A program made the position numbers and the translations under genes. Shown in pieces: positions 18,744 through 27,251 of a stretch of DNA of 64,000 nt (the first letter of the stretch is position 1; each line of letters begins with the position of its first letter). Source of the DNA: Roseateles sp. XES5 (GTDB lineage Bacteria > Pseudomonadota > Alphaproteobacteria > Rhizobiales > Rhizobiaceae); NCBI RefSeq assembly GCF_020535545.1, contig NZ_CP084753.1, positions 310,001 through 374,000 on the forward strand, in the 5' to 3' direction. The notes under the pieces were generated by a model. The model ran no database searches. It had not been told where the DNA came from and saw only the letters and a list, made by a program, of their open reading frames with translations.

Positions 18744-20126
18744 CTAGAGCGAAAGCACGTTCCGGTCCGGCGCCGCCCGCAGCAGGGAGGCGAGCGTATC
18801 GAGACCGGCGCGCAACGCGTCTTCCTCGGTTGCCGCGACCGAGACGCGGACCGCGCCGACGGGCGAACCGGAAAGGCAGAAAGGCGTGCTGGGCGCGATT
18901 GCCACCCCGCGCGCCCTGGCCTGCGACGTGAAAGCCACTTCGTCGTGTTCGGGCGACAGAGGCAGCCAGACATGCAGCCCTTCCGGATGGGCGCGATAGG
19001 AAAGGCCATTCAGACATTGCGCGACGATCCGGTGGCGCGCGCGCAACGCCTTTCGTTGCCAGCCGACCAATGTCTCGATTGTGCCGTCGCCAAGCCAGAG
19101 CGTGGCGAGTTCGGCCATGACTGGCGTCGCCATCCAGTTCGCCATCAGCTGGCGATTGGCGATGGTGGCGGCCAGGTGGTCCGGTGCGACCGCATAGCCG
19201 ATGCGCAGGCCCGGCATCGCCACCTTGCTGAAGCCGGTGACATAGAGCGTCCGCTCAGGAGCGAGCGCTGCAATCGGGCGCGGACGATCGGTGAGAAGAG
19301 GACCGAAGACATCGACTTCGACGATCGCGACGTCGTGTCTGCGCGCCACATCGACAAGGGCTCTCCGCCGGTCCTCCGTCATCAGGACGGCTGTTGGGTT
19401 GGCGAGGTTCGGCTGCAGGGTGATCGCGCGGATCTGGTCGCGGCTGCAGGCCTCGTCCAAAGCCTCGGGCAGCATGCCGTCGGCATCGGCAGGTATCGCG
19501 CGAACCCGGATGCCGAGATAATCCGCGAGCGGGCGGACGACGTGGTAGCAGACCTCTTCTGCAGCGAGGATCGCGCCTGGACCGACCGCAGTCATGAGCG
19601 CCATCGTGAAGGCGGAGGAGGAGCCGTTGGTCAAAAGCACGTTCTGAGGCGAAACATGCACGCCAAGGGTGGCGAGCCACGCGCTCGCGGCGTCATTGTG
19701 TCGGGGAAAGATCGTGTTTGGCCGAAACGACAGGACGGAGGCGGGCGTCACGACGTCACCGAGCCGGTGGAGCGCCGTCTTCATATGCTCGAGCTGCATG
19801 GTGGTGCAGACGGGCGTAACGATGGAAAGGTCGATCACATCAGCGTGGCCTTCGGCCATATAGGGCGGCTGGAACGATGGTCCGCTCGGCTTGACGTAGG
19901 TGCCGCGACCCACCTCGCCCGACACGAGACCGCGCCGGGCGAGAATGTCATAGGCCTTGCTGACAGTCTGGATGGAAAGCTTCAGATCATAGGCGAGGTC
20001 CCGGTGTGCCGGCAGTTTCTCATTCGGCGCGAGGCGGCCGTTCTTGATCGCGGCGGAAAACTGGTCTGCCAGGGAAATATAGGCCGGGCGCCGCAGCGCG
20101 CCGGCATCGGGTTGCCATTTTGTCAT
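18744..20126 (-). CDS. enuR: MocR/GntR-family regulator with aminotransferase domain, probable EnuR
   Basis: A 460-residue regulator with an N-terminal GntR winged helix (residues about 15-80, LKLSIQTVSKAYDILARRGLV) and a fold-I aminotransferase domain. The PLP-binding lysine is K301 in VTGFSKVAMPGLR. In ectoine clusters EnuR binds PLP and senses diaminobutyrate-type intermediates, de-repressing the degradation genes. Its place directly upstream of eutA-doeA-doeB2, same strand, supports this identity. A MocR regulator of another amine pathway is the alternative. Confidence 0.85.
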   Translation of the reverse strand: MTKWQPDAGALRRPAYISLADQFSAAIKNGRLAPNEKLPAHRDLAYDLKLSIQTVSKAYDILARRGLVSGEVGRGTYVKPSGPSFQPPYMAEGHADVIDLSIVTPVCTTMQLEHMKTALHRLGDVVTPASVLSFRPNTIFPRHNDAASAWLATLGVHVSPQNVLLTNGSSSAFTMALMTAVGPGAILAAEEVCYHVVRPLADYLGIRVRAIPADADGMLPEALDEACSRDQIRAITLQPNLANPTAVLMTEDRRRALVDVARRHDVAIVEVDVFGPLLTDRPRPIAALAPERTLYVTGFSKVAMPGLRIGYAVAPDHLAATIANRQLMANWMATPVMAELATLWLGDGTIETLVGWQRKALRARHRIVAQCLNGLSYRAHPEGLHVWLPLSPEHDEVAFTSQARARGVAIAPSTPFCLSGSPVGAVRVSVAATEEDALRAGLDTLASLLRAAPDRNVLSL

Positions 20127-20257
20127 GCATTTTTCTGGCTCAAATGCAGGACAATTTCAAGAGCGCATTGCAGCGGTCACTTCGCCACGCCAAGCGCAAG
20201 CCGTTCAGGCACGCCTCGACATCCAGAAAGCCCGGGCGAGCAAGCCGCATCGTGATC

Positions 20258-21478
20258 TCAGGTGGCGACCCTTCGTGCGCCAAGGGAAAAGGCATCGGCG
20301 GCAAGGCCGGTGATATGTTCCGCGATCGGGATAGCGGACGTTGCCGCGGGCGACGGGGCATTGCAGATGTGGATCGTTCGGGCCGAACTGCGGATCAGGA
20401 AATCGTGTACGAGCGTACCGTCGCGCATCACCGCCTGCGCCCTGATCCCGGGCGGGTGCGGAAGGAGATCGGCGAGTGTCAGCGAAGGGCAGTAGCGCTG
20501 GCAGGCCTTCAGGTAGCGGCGACGGAAGGCGGAGTTTGCCGCTTCCTTGAGACCGGACGAGAGGTTTGCCCGCAGCGTGCGCCAGAAGCCCGGGAAGCGC
20601 GCCATGTCGCTGACGTCGCCGAAATCGACGGCAAGCTTGCCGTAGCCCTCGCGCGCCAGGGAGAGCACGGCGTTCGGACCTACGGTGACGTAGCCGCCGA
20701 TCATGCGGGTGAGATGGATACCGAGGAAGGGCAGGGCCGGGTCTGGCACGGGGTAGATGAGGTGCCGCACCACCTGGTCGTGGCGCGGGGCAAGGCGGAA
20801 ATATTCGCCCTTGAAGGGCACGATTGCGAAATCGTCGCCAAGCCCGCACAGGGCCGCGAGCCTGTCCGCCATCAGGCCGGCGCAGACGACGAGATGGCGG
20901 GTGATGCGCACGCTGCCATCCGCAAGCGTGAGGCGCACGTCGTTCGCCCGTTCCTCAATGTGGCGGACCTCGGCGCCCAGGGTCACCTGCCCGCCACGCT
21001 CGCCGACGATCGCAGCCATCCGGCGCACGATCGCACCGTAGTCGGCGATACCGGTCGCGGGGCTCAGCAACGCGCCGAGCCCGACGATATTGGGTTCGAT
21101 CTCCCGTAGCTCCGCCGGACTGACGCGCCTGACATCGAGGCCGTTCGTCGTCGCGCGCGCCTCGAGCGCCGCGAGGCGCTCCATCTCGACGGGCGCGGTC
21201 GCCACCAGGAGTTTGCCCGGCTGTTCGTGCGCGATGCCATGCTCGGCGGAAAACCGCAGCGTGGCGGCAAGGCCGCGACGGCAGAATTCCGCCTTCAGGC
21301 TGCCCGGGGCATAATAGATGCCAGCATGGATGACGCCGCTGTTGCGCCCCGTCTGGTGCAGAGCAAGGCTTCCCTCCTTCTCCAGCACTTCGAGCGAAAG
21401 GCCGGGAAAGCGGCTGAGCAATTCGTAGGCCGTCGCGATGCCGACGATGCCGCCGCCGATGATGGTGATGTCGGTCAA
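20258..21478 (-). CDS. L-2-hydroxyglutarate oxidase-like FAD oxidoreductase (LhgO/DAO family)
   Basis: FAD-dependent oxidoreductase of the DAO superfamily, 406 residues. The dinucleotide-binding motif IIGGGIVGIATAYEL begins at residue 5. The LhgO-like active region TGRNSGVIHAGIYYAPGS is present, as is KGEYFRLA. LhgO oxidises L-2-hydroxyglutarate at the membrane quinone pool; close homologues in sugar clusters act on other 2-hydroxyacids. The start is a TTG at 21478, supported by GGGAG eight bases upstream; no suitable ATG exists. It is the last gene of the ABC operon reading from 26208, so it may oxidise a product of the imported compound. Confidence 0.85.
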   Translation of the reverse strand: MTDITIIGGGIVGIATAYELLSRFPGLSLEVLEKEGSLALHQTGRNSGVIHAGIYYAPGSLKAEFCRRGLAATLRFSAEHGIAHEQPGKLLVATAPVEMERLAALEARATTNGLDVRRVSPAELREIEPNIVGLGALLSPATGIADYGAIVRRMAAIVGERGGQVTLGAEVRHIEERANDVRLTLADGSVRITRHLVVCAGLMADRLAALCGLGDDFAIVPFKGEYFRLAPRHDQVVRHLIYPVPDPALPFLGIHLTRMIGGYVTVGPNAVLSLAREGYGKLAVDFGDVSDMARFPGFWRTLRANLSSGLKEAANSAFRRRYLKACQRYCPSLTLADLLPHPPGIRAQAVMRDGTLVHDFLIRSSARTIHICNAPSPAATSAIPIAEHITGLAADAFSLGARRVAT

Positions 21479-21528
21479 GAGCGTCTCCCTGGCTTGGGCG
21501 GCGTTGTCGCCGCCCGCCTCTCCATGCT

Positions 21529-22446
21529 TCAGGCGATCGGCCGAATCTTCTGGTCGCCGTTGCGGCGTTCCCAATCGGCCCATTCGTCATGCGCATTGGG
21601 ATCGCGCAGGATGGTCGGCTCCGAAAGGGCGAAGTCGGCGATGATATCCTTGCGCAGGCACACGACGCCCTTGTGCTTCAGGGCATAGTCGAGGAAACGG
21701 TCGAGCGAGCGCACGCGAAAAGGCCGGCCCTGCACCCGGTCGTGCGTGGAGATCGACATCATGCGCCGCCGCGTCGCAGCCTCCTCGTAGAGCACGTCGA
21801 ACTCGTCTTTCAGCTGCCGCTCGTATTCCGTGTTGGTGAACTTGTAGCCCTCGAACTGCACGATGTCATTAAGAGTCAGCGAATAGGGCACCACGGCAAA
21901 ATCCTTGCCGCGAACGGGGATGAGGAAAGGCTCGTCCCGGCTGACATCGTCGATGTGGTAGCGGAAACCCTCGTCCTGCAGGATTTTCAGCGTGTTCACC
22001 GTGCCGCGCATGGCCGCGCCATTGTAGCCGACGGGGGCGACGCCGGTGGCCCGCTTGATCGAGTCGACATTGTCGCGGATGAATTTCCGCTCCTCCGGTT
22101 CCTGGAGGTCGACCTGGAGGATCCAGTCGCGCCCGTGCGCGGCGGCCTCGTGACCGCGCTCGACGATCTCGCGTGCGACGGCGGGACTACGGTCGACGGC
22201 GGAGCCGACCATGTGCGAAGTCACCTTGACGCCGTGTTTGTCCCAGAGATCGAGCATGCGCTGGATGCCTTCGACATAACCGTAGCGATACCAGCTCTTC
22301 GTCGGGAAATCCGGATAGGCGGGGTCCATGTCGATGAAGCCGGAGAAGGGGCCACCGGGGCCGTAGGGCGCTTCACCGCCGGCCTCGAACTGCATGGAAA
22401 TGGAAATCACGAGCCGGATGTCGTCCGGCCAAAAGGTTTTGGTCAT
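21529..22446 (-). CDS. Polysaccharide deacetylase-family protein (PuuE-like)
   Basis: NodB-homology carbohydrate esterase-4 fold, 305 residues. The second motif is recognisable as GHEAAAHG, but the first, usually Asp-Asp, reads SISMQFEAGG, so the metal-binding Asp is not obvious. This resembles the PuuE/allantoinase-like and formamidase-like branch more than chitin deacetylases. I chose the ATG at 22446, which has GGAG upstream; an ATG at 22458 lacks one. It is placed between the sugar-type binding protein and the LhgO-like gene. Substrate unknown; hydrolysis of an amide or N-acyl group is the likely chemistry. Confidence 0.82.
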   Translation of the reverse strand: MTKTFWPDDIRLVISISMQFEAGGEAPYGPGGPFSGFIDMDPAYPDFPTKSWYRYGYVEGIQRMLDLWDKHGVKVTSHMVGSAVDRSPAVAREIVERGHEAAAHGRDWILQVDLQEPEERKFIRDNVDSIKRATGVAPVGYNGAAMRGTVNTLKILQDEGFRYHIDDVSRDEPFLIPVRGKDFAVVPYSLTLNDIVQFEGYKFTNTEYERQLKDEFDVLYEEAATRRRMMSISTHDRVQGRPFRVRSLDRFLDYALKHKGVVCLRKDIIADFALSEPTILRDPNAHDEWADWERRNGDQKIRPIA

Positions 22447-22496
22447 CTTGCTCTCCATGGGATAGGGGCGGGCGCACCGAACGCCCGCCGGAAGGA

Positions 22497-23597
22497 TCAG
22501 TTGACGCCCCAGATCTTCTTGTAGGCGTCGCGGTAGCCGTTGTTCGGATCGAAGGTGAAACGCGCGCCGCCGTCCTCCTTGACGTTCTCAGGCAGGAAGA
22601 GATGCACCGGCACGACGTAGCCGGAATCCTTCTCCCCGGCGAAGGCGCGGTTCAGTTCGTCGACGGCCTGCCAGCCGTGCAGCGACAAGGGCTCGGCGAC
22701 CGTGCCCGTCTGATAGTAGTTCTGCTGGATGCGCTGGAAGGCGGCTTCCGAACCGTCGCCGGCCGAGACGTTGCGCGGGAAACCATCCGCCGCCTTGCCG
22801 GCGGATTGCAGGGCCGACGCCATGAAGTCGATCGGCAGGTCGTTGATCGTCAGCGAATAGGTCCATTCGTCGCCGAACCGCTGAAGCAGCGCATTGGTGA
22901 GCGGCGGCATGCGGGTGGAGGCTTCGGCGAGCGGCGTGTCCTCGATCGTCAGCAGCTTGCAGGTGGTGCAGGCGCGGATCACCTCGGCCATGGCGTCGGA
23001 TTTGGCAATGGCGATATCGTAGACGCTGTCGGTGAAGATCACGACATTGGCCTTGCCGTCGCTGTCCGCCACGACGAAGGAGGCCGCCGCCTTGGAAATC
23101 TCCAGCGGGTCGGTGGTGATGTTGGTGAAGACGGCGTGTTTGTCGGAAGGACCGGTCGTCGCCGTGGCGTGCCATCCGACGATGCTGATGCCGGCGGCGG
23201 CGGCCTGCTTGATCGCCTCGGCCTGTTCGTTGGCGTCGACGGAACCGAGCACGATGCCGTCGGGTGAAAGCGCGATCGCCTGTTGCAGGGCGGCCGAGCG
23301 GCCGGAGACCGTGCCCTGGCCGTCAAGAACCCTGACGGTCCAGCCGATGGCTGCGGCCGCCTCCTCGACACCCTTGGAGACACCGAGCACGCCGCCATTT
23401 CGCAGGTCCGCCGCGACATAGACGATCGACTTGTCCTTCTCCGCGCGCGGCCCCGTCGTCGGCCCGGTCCAGGCGGGGTTGGGTTTTGTGATCTCGGCGA
23501 TATAGGTTTTGGCGTCCGCGACGGCATCGGCCAGGGCAGCCTTGGCGGCGAGCGTTGCAAGCAGCGCAAGCGCGGTCGTCTGAAGCAGTCTCTTCAT
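22497..23597 (-). CDS. ABC transporter substrate-binding protein, LacI-fold sugar type
   Basis: Periplasmic binding protein of 366 residues with a signal peptide (residues 1-23, cleavage near AALA). The mature region follows the type-1 periplasmic fold: SIVYVAADLRNGG, QQAIALSPDGIVLGSVD and AAAAGISIVGWHATA. Such receptors serve ribose-type importers for sugars, polyols and also purines or autoinducer-2. GGAGGAG precedes the ATG. It follows the permease by 26 bases in the same operon. Confidence 0.9.
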   Translation of the reverse strand: MKRLLQTTALALLATLAAKAALADAVADAKTYIAEITKPNPAWTGPTTGPRAEKDKSIVYVAADLRNGGVLGVSKGVEEAAAAIGWTVRVLDGQGTVSGRSAALQQAIALSPDGIVLGSVDANEQAEAIKQAAAAGISIVGWHATATTGPSDKHAVFTNITTDPLEISKAAASFVVADSDGKANVVIFTDSVYDIAIAKSDAMAEVIRACTTCKLLTIEDTPLAEASTRMPPLTNALLQRFGDEWTYSLTINDLPIDFMASALQSAGKAADGFPRNVSAGDGSEAAFQRIQQNYYQTGTVAEPLSLHGWQAVDELNRAFAGEKDSGYVVPVHLFLPENVKEDGGARFTFDPNNGYRDAYKKIWGVN

Positions 23598-23623
23598 GTC
23601 TTCTCTCCTCCTTGAAGACGGTT

Positions 23624-24670
23624 TCACGATTTCGGGGTGGGGCGACGCGCATGGCGCACCGAGCCGCGACGGCGTTGGGCGTAGCCGGCAATGCCGATCG
23701 CCACGAGCAGGGTCGCGCCGTTGAACAGGGGCTCGACATAGAAGGCGCCGCCCATCTGCTGGATGCCGGAAATACCGACGGCGAGGATGACGACTCCGAT
23801 CATCGTGCCCCAGACATTGACGCGGCCGGGCTTGATGGTCGTGGAGCCCAGGAACGCGCCGACAAGGGCCGGCAGCAGGAATTCGAGGCCGACGCTCGCC
23901 TGTCCGATACGCAGCTTTGCTGCGAGCACCACGCCGGCAAAGGCGCCGATGAGGCCGGAGGCGACGAAGGCGCCGATGACGAAGCGGCGGGTGCGGATGC
24001 CGTTCAGCTCCGCCGCGCGGGAATTCGCGCCGATGGCATAGAGATAGCGGCCGATCGGCAGGTAATCGGAAACCAGCCACAGCGTCACCGCGATGGCGAG
24101 CACATAGAAGGCTGCGATCGGCAGGCCGAAAAGCTGGGTCGTATAGAGGGCGGTGAAGGCGGGCGGCAGAAGGCCGATGACCTGACGTCCCTCGGTGTGC
24201 CAGAGCGCGGCGGCATAGATCAGCGTGCCGGTGCCGAGCGTCGCGATGAAGCTGTCGATTTGCGCGACCTCGACGAGCAGTCCGTTGACGAGCCCGAGCA
24301 GGCAGCCGCCGGCAAGCACGATCAGCACCGCGACGGACCAATGCAGGCCGTAGACCGTCTGCAGGCTGATGGCAAGCACATGCCAGATGACGATGCCATA
24401 GCCGACGGTAAGGTCGATGCGGCCGGTCATCATCGGGATCATCGCGGCCAGTGACAACAGGGCGATCACCGCCTTCTCGCCGAGCACGGACCGAAGGTTC
24501 AGCACTGTCGGAAAGGTATCCGGCAGGAGCAGCGAAAAGACCAGGATGAGCAGGAGCGTCAGGAGCGGCAGGCCGTAGACCGGCAGCAGGCGCACGAGGC
24601 GGGCGCCGCCGGCAAGGCTCGCGAGTTCCGAGCGCGTCGGCTCCAGGGCGTTTGAACGTAGGGACTCCAT
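23624..24670 (-). CDS. Ribose-type ABC transporter permease
   Basis: Integral membrane subunit of an RbsC/XylH-like importer, 348 residues, with about eight to ten hydrophobic helices. Typical family stretches are MIPMMTGRIDLTVGYGIV, FIATLGTGTLIYA and the loop GANSRAAELNGIRTRRFVIGAF that contacts the ATPase. The start codon at 24670 overlaps the ATPase stop (TGATG). It would work as a dimer with the double-domain ATPase. Confidence 0.9.
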   Translation of the reverse strand: MESLRSNALEPTRSELASLAGGARLVRLLPVYGLPLLTLLLILVFSLLLPDTFPTVLNLRSVLGEKAVIALLSLAAMIPMMTGRIDLTVGYGIVIWHVLAISLQTVYGLHWSVAVLIVLAGGCLLGLVNGLLVEVAQIDSFIATLGTGTLIYAAALWHTEGRQVIGLLPPAFTALYTTQLFGLPIAAFYVLAIAVTLWLVSDYLPIGRYLYAIGANSRAAELNGIRTRRFVIGAFVASGLIGAFAGVVLAAKLRIGQASVGLEFLLPALVGAFLGSTTIKPGRVNVWGTMIGVVILAVGISGIQQMGGAFYVEPLFNGATLLVAIGIAGYAQRRRGSVRHARRPTPKS

Positions 24671-26208
24671 CAGGCCTCCTCCTGCCTTGAAATCGGTTCC
24701 AGGGATGCGGTGTTGAGCAGGGTCTCGACCGTGAGATCGTCGCCCGAAAGTTCGGCGCTGACGCGCCCGTTGCGGAAGACCAGCGCGCGGTGGCTGATGC
24801 CAGCGACCTCCTCGAAATCCGTCGAGATCAGCAGCACCGCGAGGCCCCTCGCGAGCGCCTCGGCAAGCAGCGCATAGATATCGGCCTTCGAGCCGACATC
24901 GACGCCGGCGGTCGGATCCTCGAGGATCAGCACCTGTGCGCCGACCTGCATCCAGCGGGCCATGACGACCTTCTGCTGGTTGCCGCCGGAAAGCGTTTCG
25001 ATCGCCGCGGCGGGATTGTTGGGGCGAATGTCGAAGGTCCGGCCGATGGCGGCGGTCGCCTTCGCCTCCGTGTCCGGACGGGCGAAACCGGCAAGACGCC
25101 GCCCGGTGAGCGCCGGATTGAGAAAGAGGTTTTCCTGCACCGAAAGGCCGCGTGCCACAGATTCCGCGTTGCGGTCGCCCGCCACCATGGCGATGCCCGC
25201 GCGGATCGCGGCCTGTGGATGCCGGCCTGTGAGCATCTGCCCACCGCCCAGCAGAGCCTTGCCTGAATGGATGGCGCAACGGCCGAACAATGCCTGACCG
25301 ATCGCGTCCTGGCCGGCCCCCCGCAGGCCGACGAGGCCAAGCACTTCACCACGCCGAAGCGTGAGCGATACCGGCCCGACATCGCCGGCGACGAGATTTT
25401 CCAGCGTCAGCGCGACAGGGGCATCGAACGCGACCGGCGGGCGCACAAAGACGTCCTTCAACCGGCCGCCGATGATAAGCTCGATCAGGCGGCCACCATC
25501 GAGCCTGCCGATCGGTTCGTCGGCGACGAGGTAACCGTCACGCAGCACGACGACGCGGTCAGCGATGGCAAAAACCTCGTCCAGCCGGTGCGAGACATAG
25601 ATGATGGCGACGCCGCGAGCGCGAAGCCGCATCAATACGCCATGCAGCATGTCGACATCCGACTGCGGCAGGCTCGCCGTCGGCTCGTCGAGCACGAGGA
25701 GTTGCGCGTCCCGCGCGAGGGCCCGGGCGATGGCGACGAGAGATTTTTCCGTGCGCGTCAGATCCTGGATCCGCGCGTCCGGATCGATCTCTTCGGAGAC
25801 AAGAGCGAGCGCCACCGCCGCCCGGCGTCGTGCGCCCTGCCAGTCGATGAGGCCGAACCGGCGCGGATAGCGGCCGTGCATCAGGCACATGTTTTCCGCG
25901 ACCGTCATCCATTCGACAAGACCGAGATCCTGATGGATGAAGGCGATGCCGGGATGGCCCTCGCGCGGATCGAAAGGCGCGCCACGGAAGCTGAATGTGC
26001 CGGTATCGGCGGCATACACCCCGGCGAGCATCTTGATCAGTGTCGATTTGCCAGCGCCGTTCTCGCCGAGCAATGCGAGGATCTCGCCTGTCCTGACGGA
26101 AAAGCCGACGCCGCTGACCGCCTGCGTGCCGCCGAAACGCTTGCTCAGCCCATCGATCGACAAGACGGCGTCGGCCGCCGCCCATGCGTCGGCAAGTGCA
26201 ATGGTCAT
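24670..26208 (-). CDS. Ribose-type ABC transporter ATP-binding protein (two ATPase domains)
   Basis: RbsA/MglA-like ATPase with two nucleotide-binding domains in 512 residues. The first has GENGAGKST as Walker A and LLVLDEPTASLPQSD as Walker B. The second has a degenerate Walker A (GLRGAGQDAI), the usual state in this family, with LSGGNQQK and ILEDPTAGVDVG. I chose the ATG at 26208, which has GGAGG upstream. It is the first gene of the operon, divergent from the AraC regulator across a 140-base gap that holds a direct repeat. Confidence 0.92.
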   Translation of the reverse strand: MTIALADAWAAADAVLSIDGLSKRFGGTQAVSGVGFSVRTGEILALLGENGAGKSTLIKMLAGVYAADTGTFSFRGAPFDPREGHPGIAFIHQDLGLVEWMTVAENMCLMHGRYPRRFGLIDWQGARRRAAVALALVSEEIDPDARIQDLTRTEKSLVAIARALARDAQLLVLDEPTASLPQSDVDMLHGVLMRLRARGVAIIYVSHRLDEVFAIADRVVVLRDGYLVADEPIGRLDGGRLIELIIGGRLKDVFVRPPVAFDAPVALTLENLVAGDVGPVSLTLRRGEVLGLVGLRGAGQDAIGQALFGRCAIHSGKALLGGGQMLTGRHPQAAIRAGIAMVAGDRNAESVARGLSVQENLFLNPALTGRRLAGFARPDTEAKATAAIGRTFDIRPNNPAAAIETLSGGNQQKVVMARWMQVGAQVLILEDPTAGVDVGSKADIYALLAEALARGLAVLLISTDFEEVAGISHRALVFRNGRVSAELSGDDLTVETLLNTASLEPISRQEEA

Positions 26209-26296
26209 GATCTTCCTCCCGCGCAACGTCGCTTCAGCTTTGTCCGTTTTTCGACGCTACGAGAGCAAAGTGCCAAAATCGGACTTGTCCTGCATT

Positions 26297-26330
26297 CGAT
26301 AATCGGCCATTTTTATGCGATAATCGGCCA
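26297..26330 (+). promoter_or_regulatory. Candidate AraC-type direct-repeat site
   Basis: CGATAATCGGCCA occurs at 26297-26309 and again at 26318-26330, a perfect 13-base direct repeat with 21-base period (two helical turns). It lies between the divergent sugar-ABC operon (start 26208) and the araC gene (start 26349), ending 18 bases before the latter. Direct repeats of this spacing are typical AraC-family half-sites. The repeat is seen directly; the assignment to the adjacent regulator is inference. Confidence 0.6.
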
Positions 26331-26348
26331 ATCGGACGGAGGCGCGGC

Positions 26349-27179
26349 ATGGCGGGGAAGGGAAGCGGCGAACGGTACTTCGAGGTTTCGACCGGCATGG
26401 TCAGCCATGCGCGGGCCTTTGGTCCGGGGCGCTTCGATTTTGCCAGCGAAGGAGAGGCGGGCGGGCAGCTCGTGCGGTGCACGACAGGGGAGCTCGAGCT
26501 TTTCGGGCATGCCGGCGAGTGGATCATACCGGCGGACCATATGGTCTATATTCCACCATCCCGCATGTTTCGCCTGCGCGCCAGAATCCCGTCGGCCGGC
26601 GTCGTCGCGAAATTCTGCGCCAAGGAAGTCGCGTGGCTGCACAACGGTTGCTGGGTTGGCGCCGTCGGTGATTTCGCCGGCGGCATGATAGACTATGCCC
26701 TGCGCTGGAGCGCGGAAGCAGCTGCCCGCGACAAGAGGGCGCGCTGTTTCTTCGTGACGCTGGGCGAGATGCTGCCGGACTGGTTCCGCCATGAGCGCAT
26801 CCTGTGGACACCCTATGCGGAAAACTCCTCGATCCAGAAGGTGATCGATTTCGCGACCCGCCGCGGGCCGGGCGTCACGTTACCCGAGGTCGCCGATCAT
26901 GCCGGCATGTCGGAGCGCACGCTGCGTCGCCATCTCCAGGCCGAGCTCGGCCAGAGCTGGCGCGAGTTCATCCGCGAGATGCGGATGAACCGGGCGATGG
27001 AGCTTCTTCGAAAGGAGGGCCGCTCGATTACGGAGACCGCCTTCGAGGTGGGATTTTCCTCCAGCTCGGCCTTCTCGAGTGCATTCTTCAGCTACGTCGG
27101 CAAGACACCGTCCGTCTATGCAAAGGCATTCAACCGAAATTCGAGCCGCGGAGCCGATGACCAGCTTTCCGTTCAATAG
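26349..27179 (+). CDS. AraC-family transcriptional regulator
   Basis: Regulator of 276 residues with an N-terminal cupin-like sensor part (residues about 20-90, FHAGEW-like pattern EWIIPADHMVYIPPSRMFRL) and a C-terminal AraC DNA-binding domain with two HTH motifs: LPEVADHAGMSERTLRRHLQ and ITETAFEVGFSSSSAFSSAF. It is divergent from the ribose-type transporter and is the probable controller of that operon through the direct repeat at 26297-26330. Confidence 0.92.
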   Translation: MAGKGSGERYFEVSTGMVSHARAFGPGRFDFASEGEAGGQLVRCTTGELELFGHAGEWIIPADHMVYIPPSRMFRLRARIPSAGVVAKFCAKEVAWLHNGCWVGAVGDFAGGMIDYALRWSAEAAARDKRARCFFVTLGEMLPDWFRHERILWTPYAENSSIQKVIDFATRRGPGVTLPEVADHAGMSERTLRRHLQAELGQSWREFIREMRMNRAMELLRKEGRSITETAFEVGFSSSSAFSSAFFSYVGKTPSVYAKAFNRNSSRGADDQLSVQ

Positions 27180-27251
27180 GCCCCGGTACGCACGGGCGGT
27201 GGCTTGAGCCTTTCGAGAGCCACGCGCATGATGCATGGGCGCTCAACCGGA

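Noticed and set aside
27199..27223. GTGGCT/AGCCAC stem between araC and lacI genes as terminator
   Set aside because: Only six base pairs with a 13-base loop and no T-run; too weak to report.
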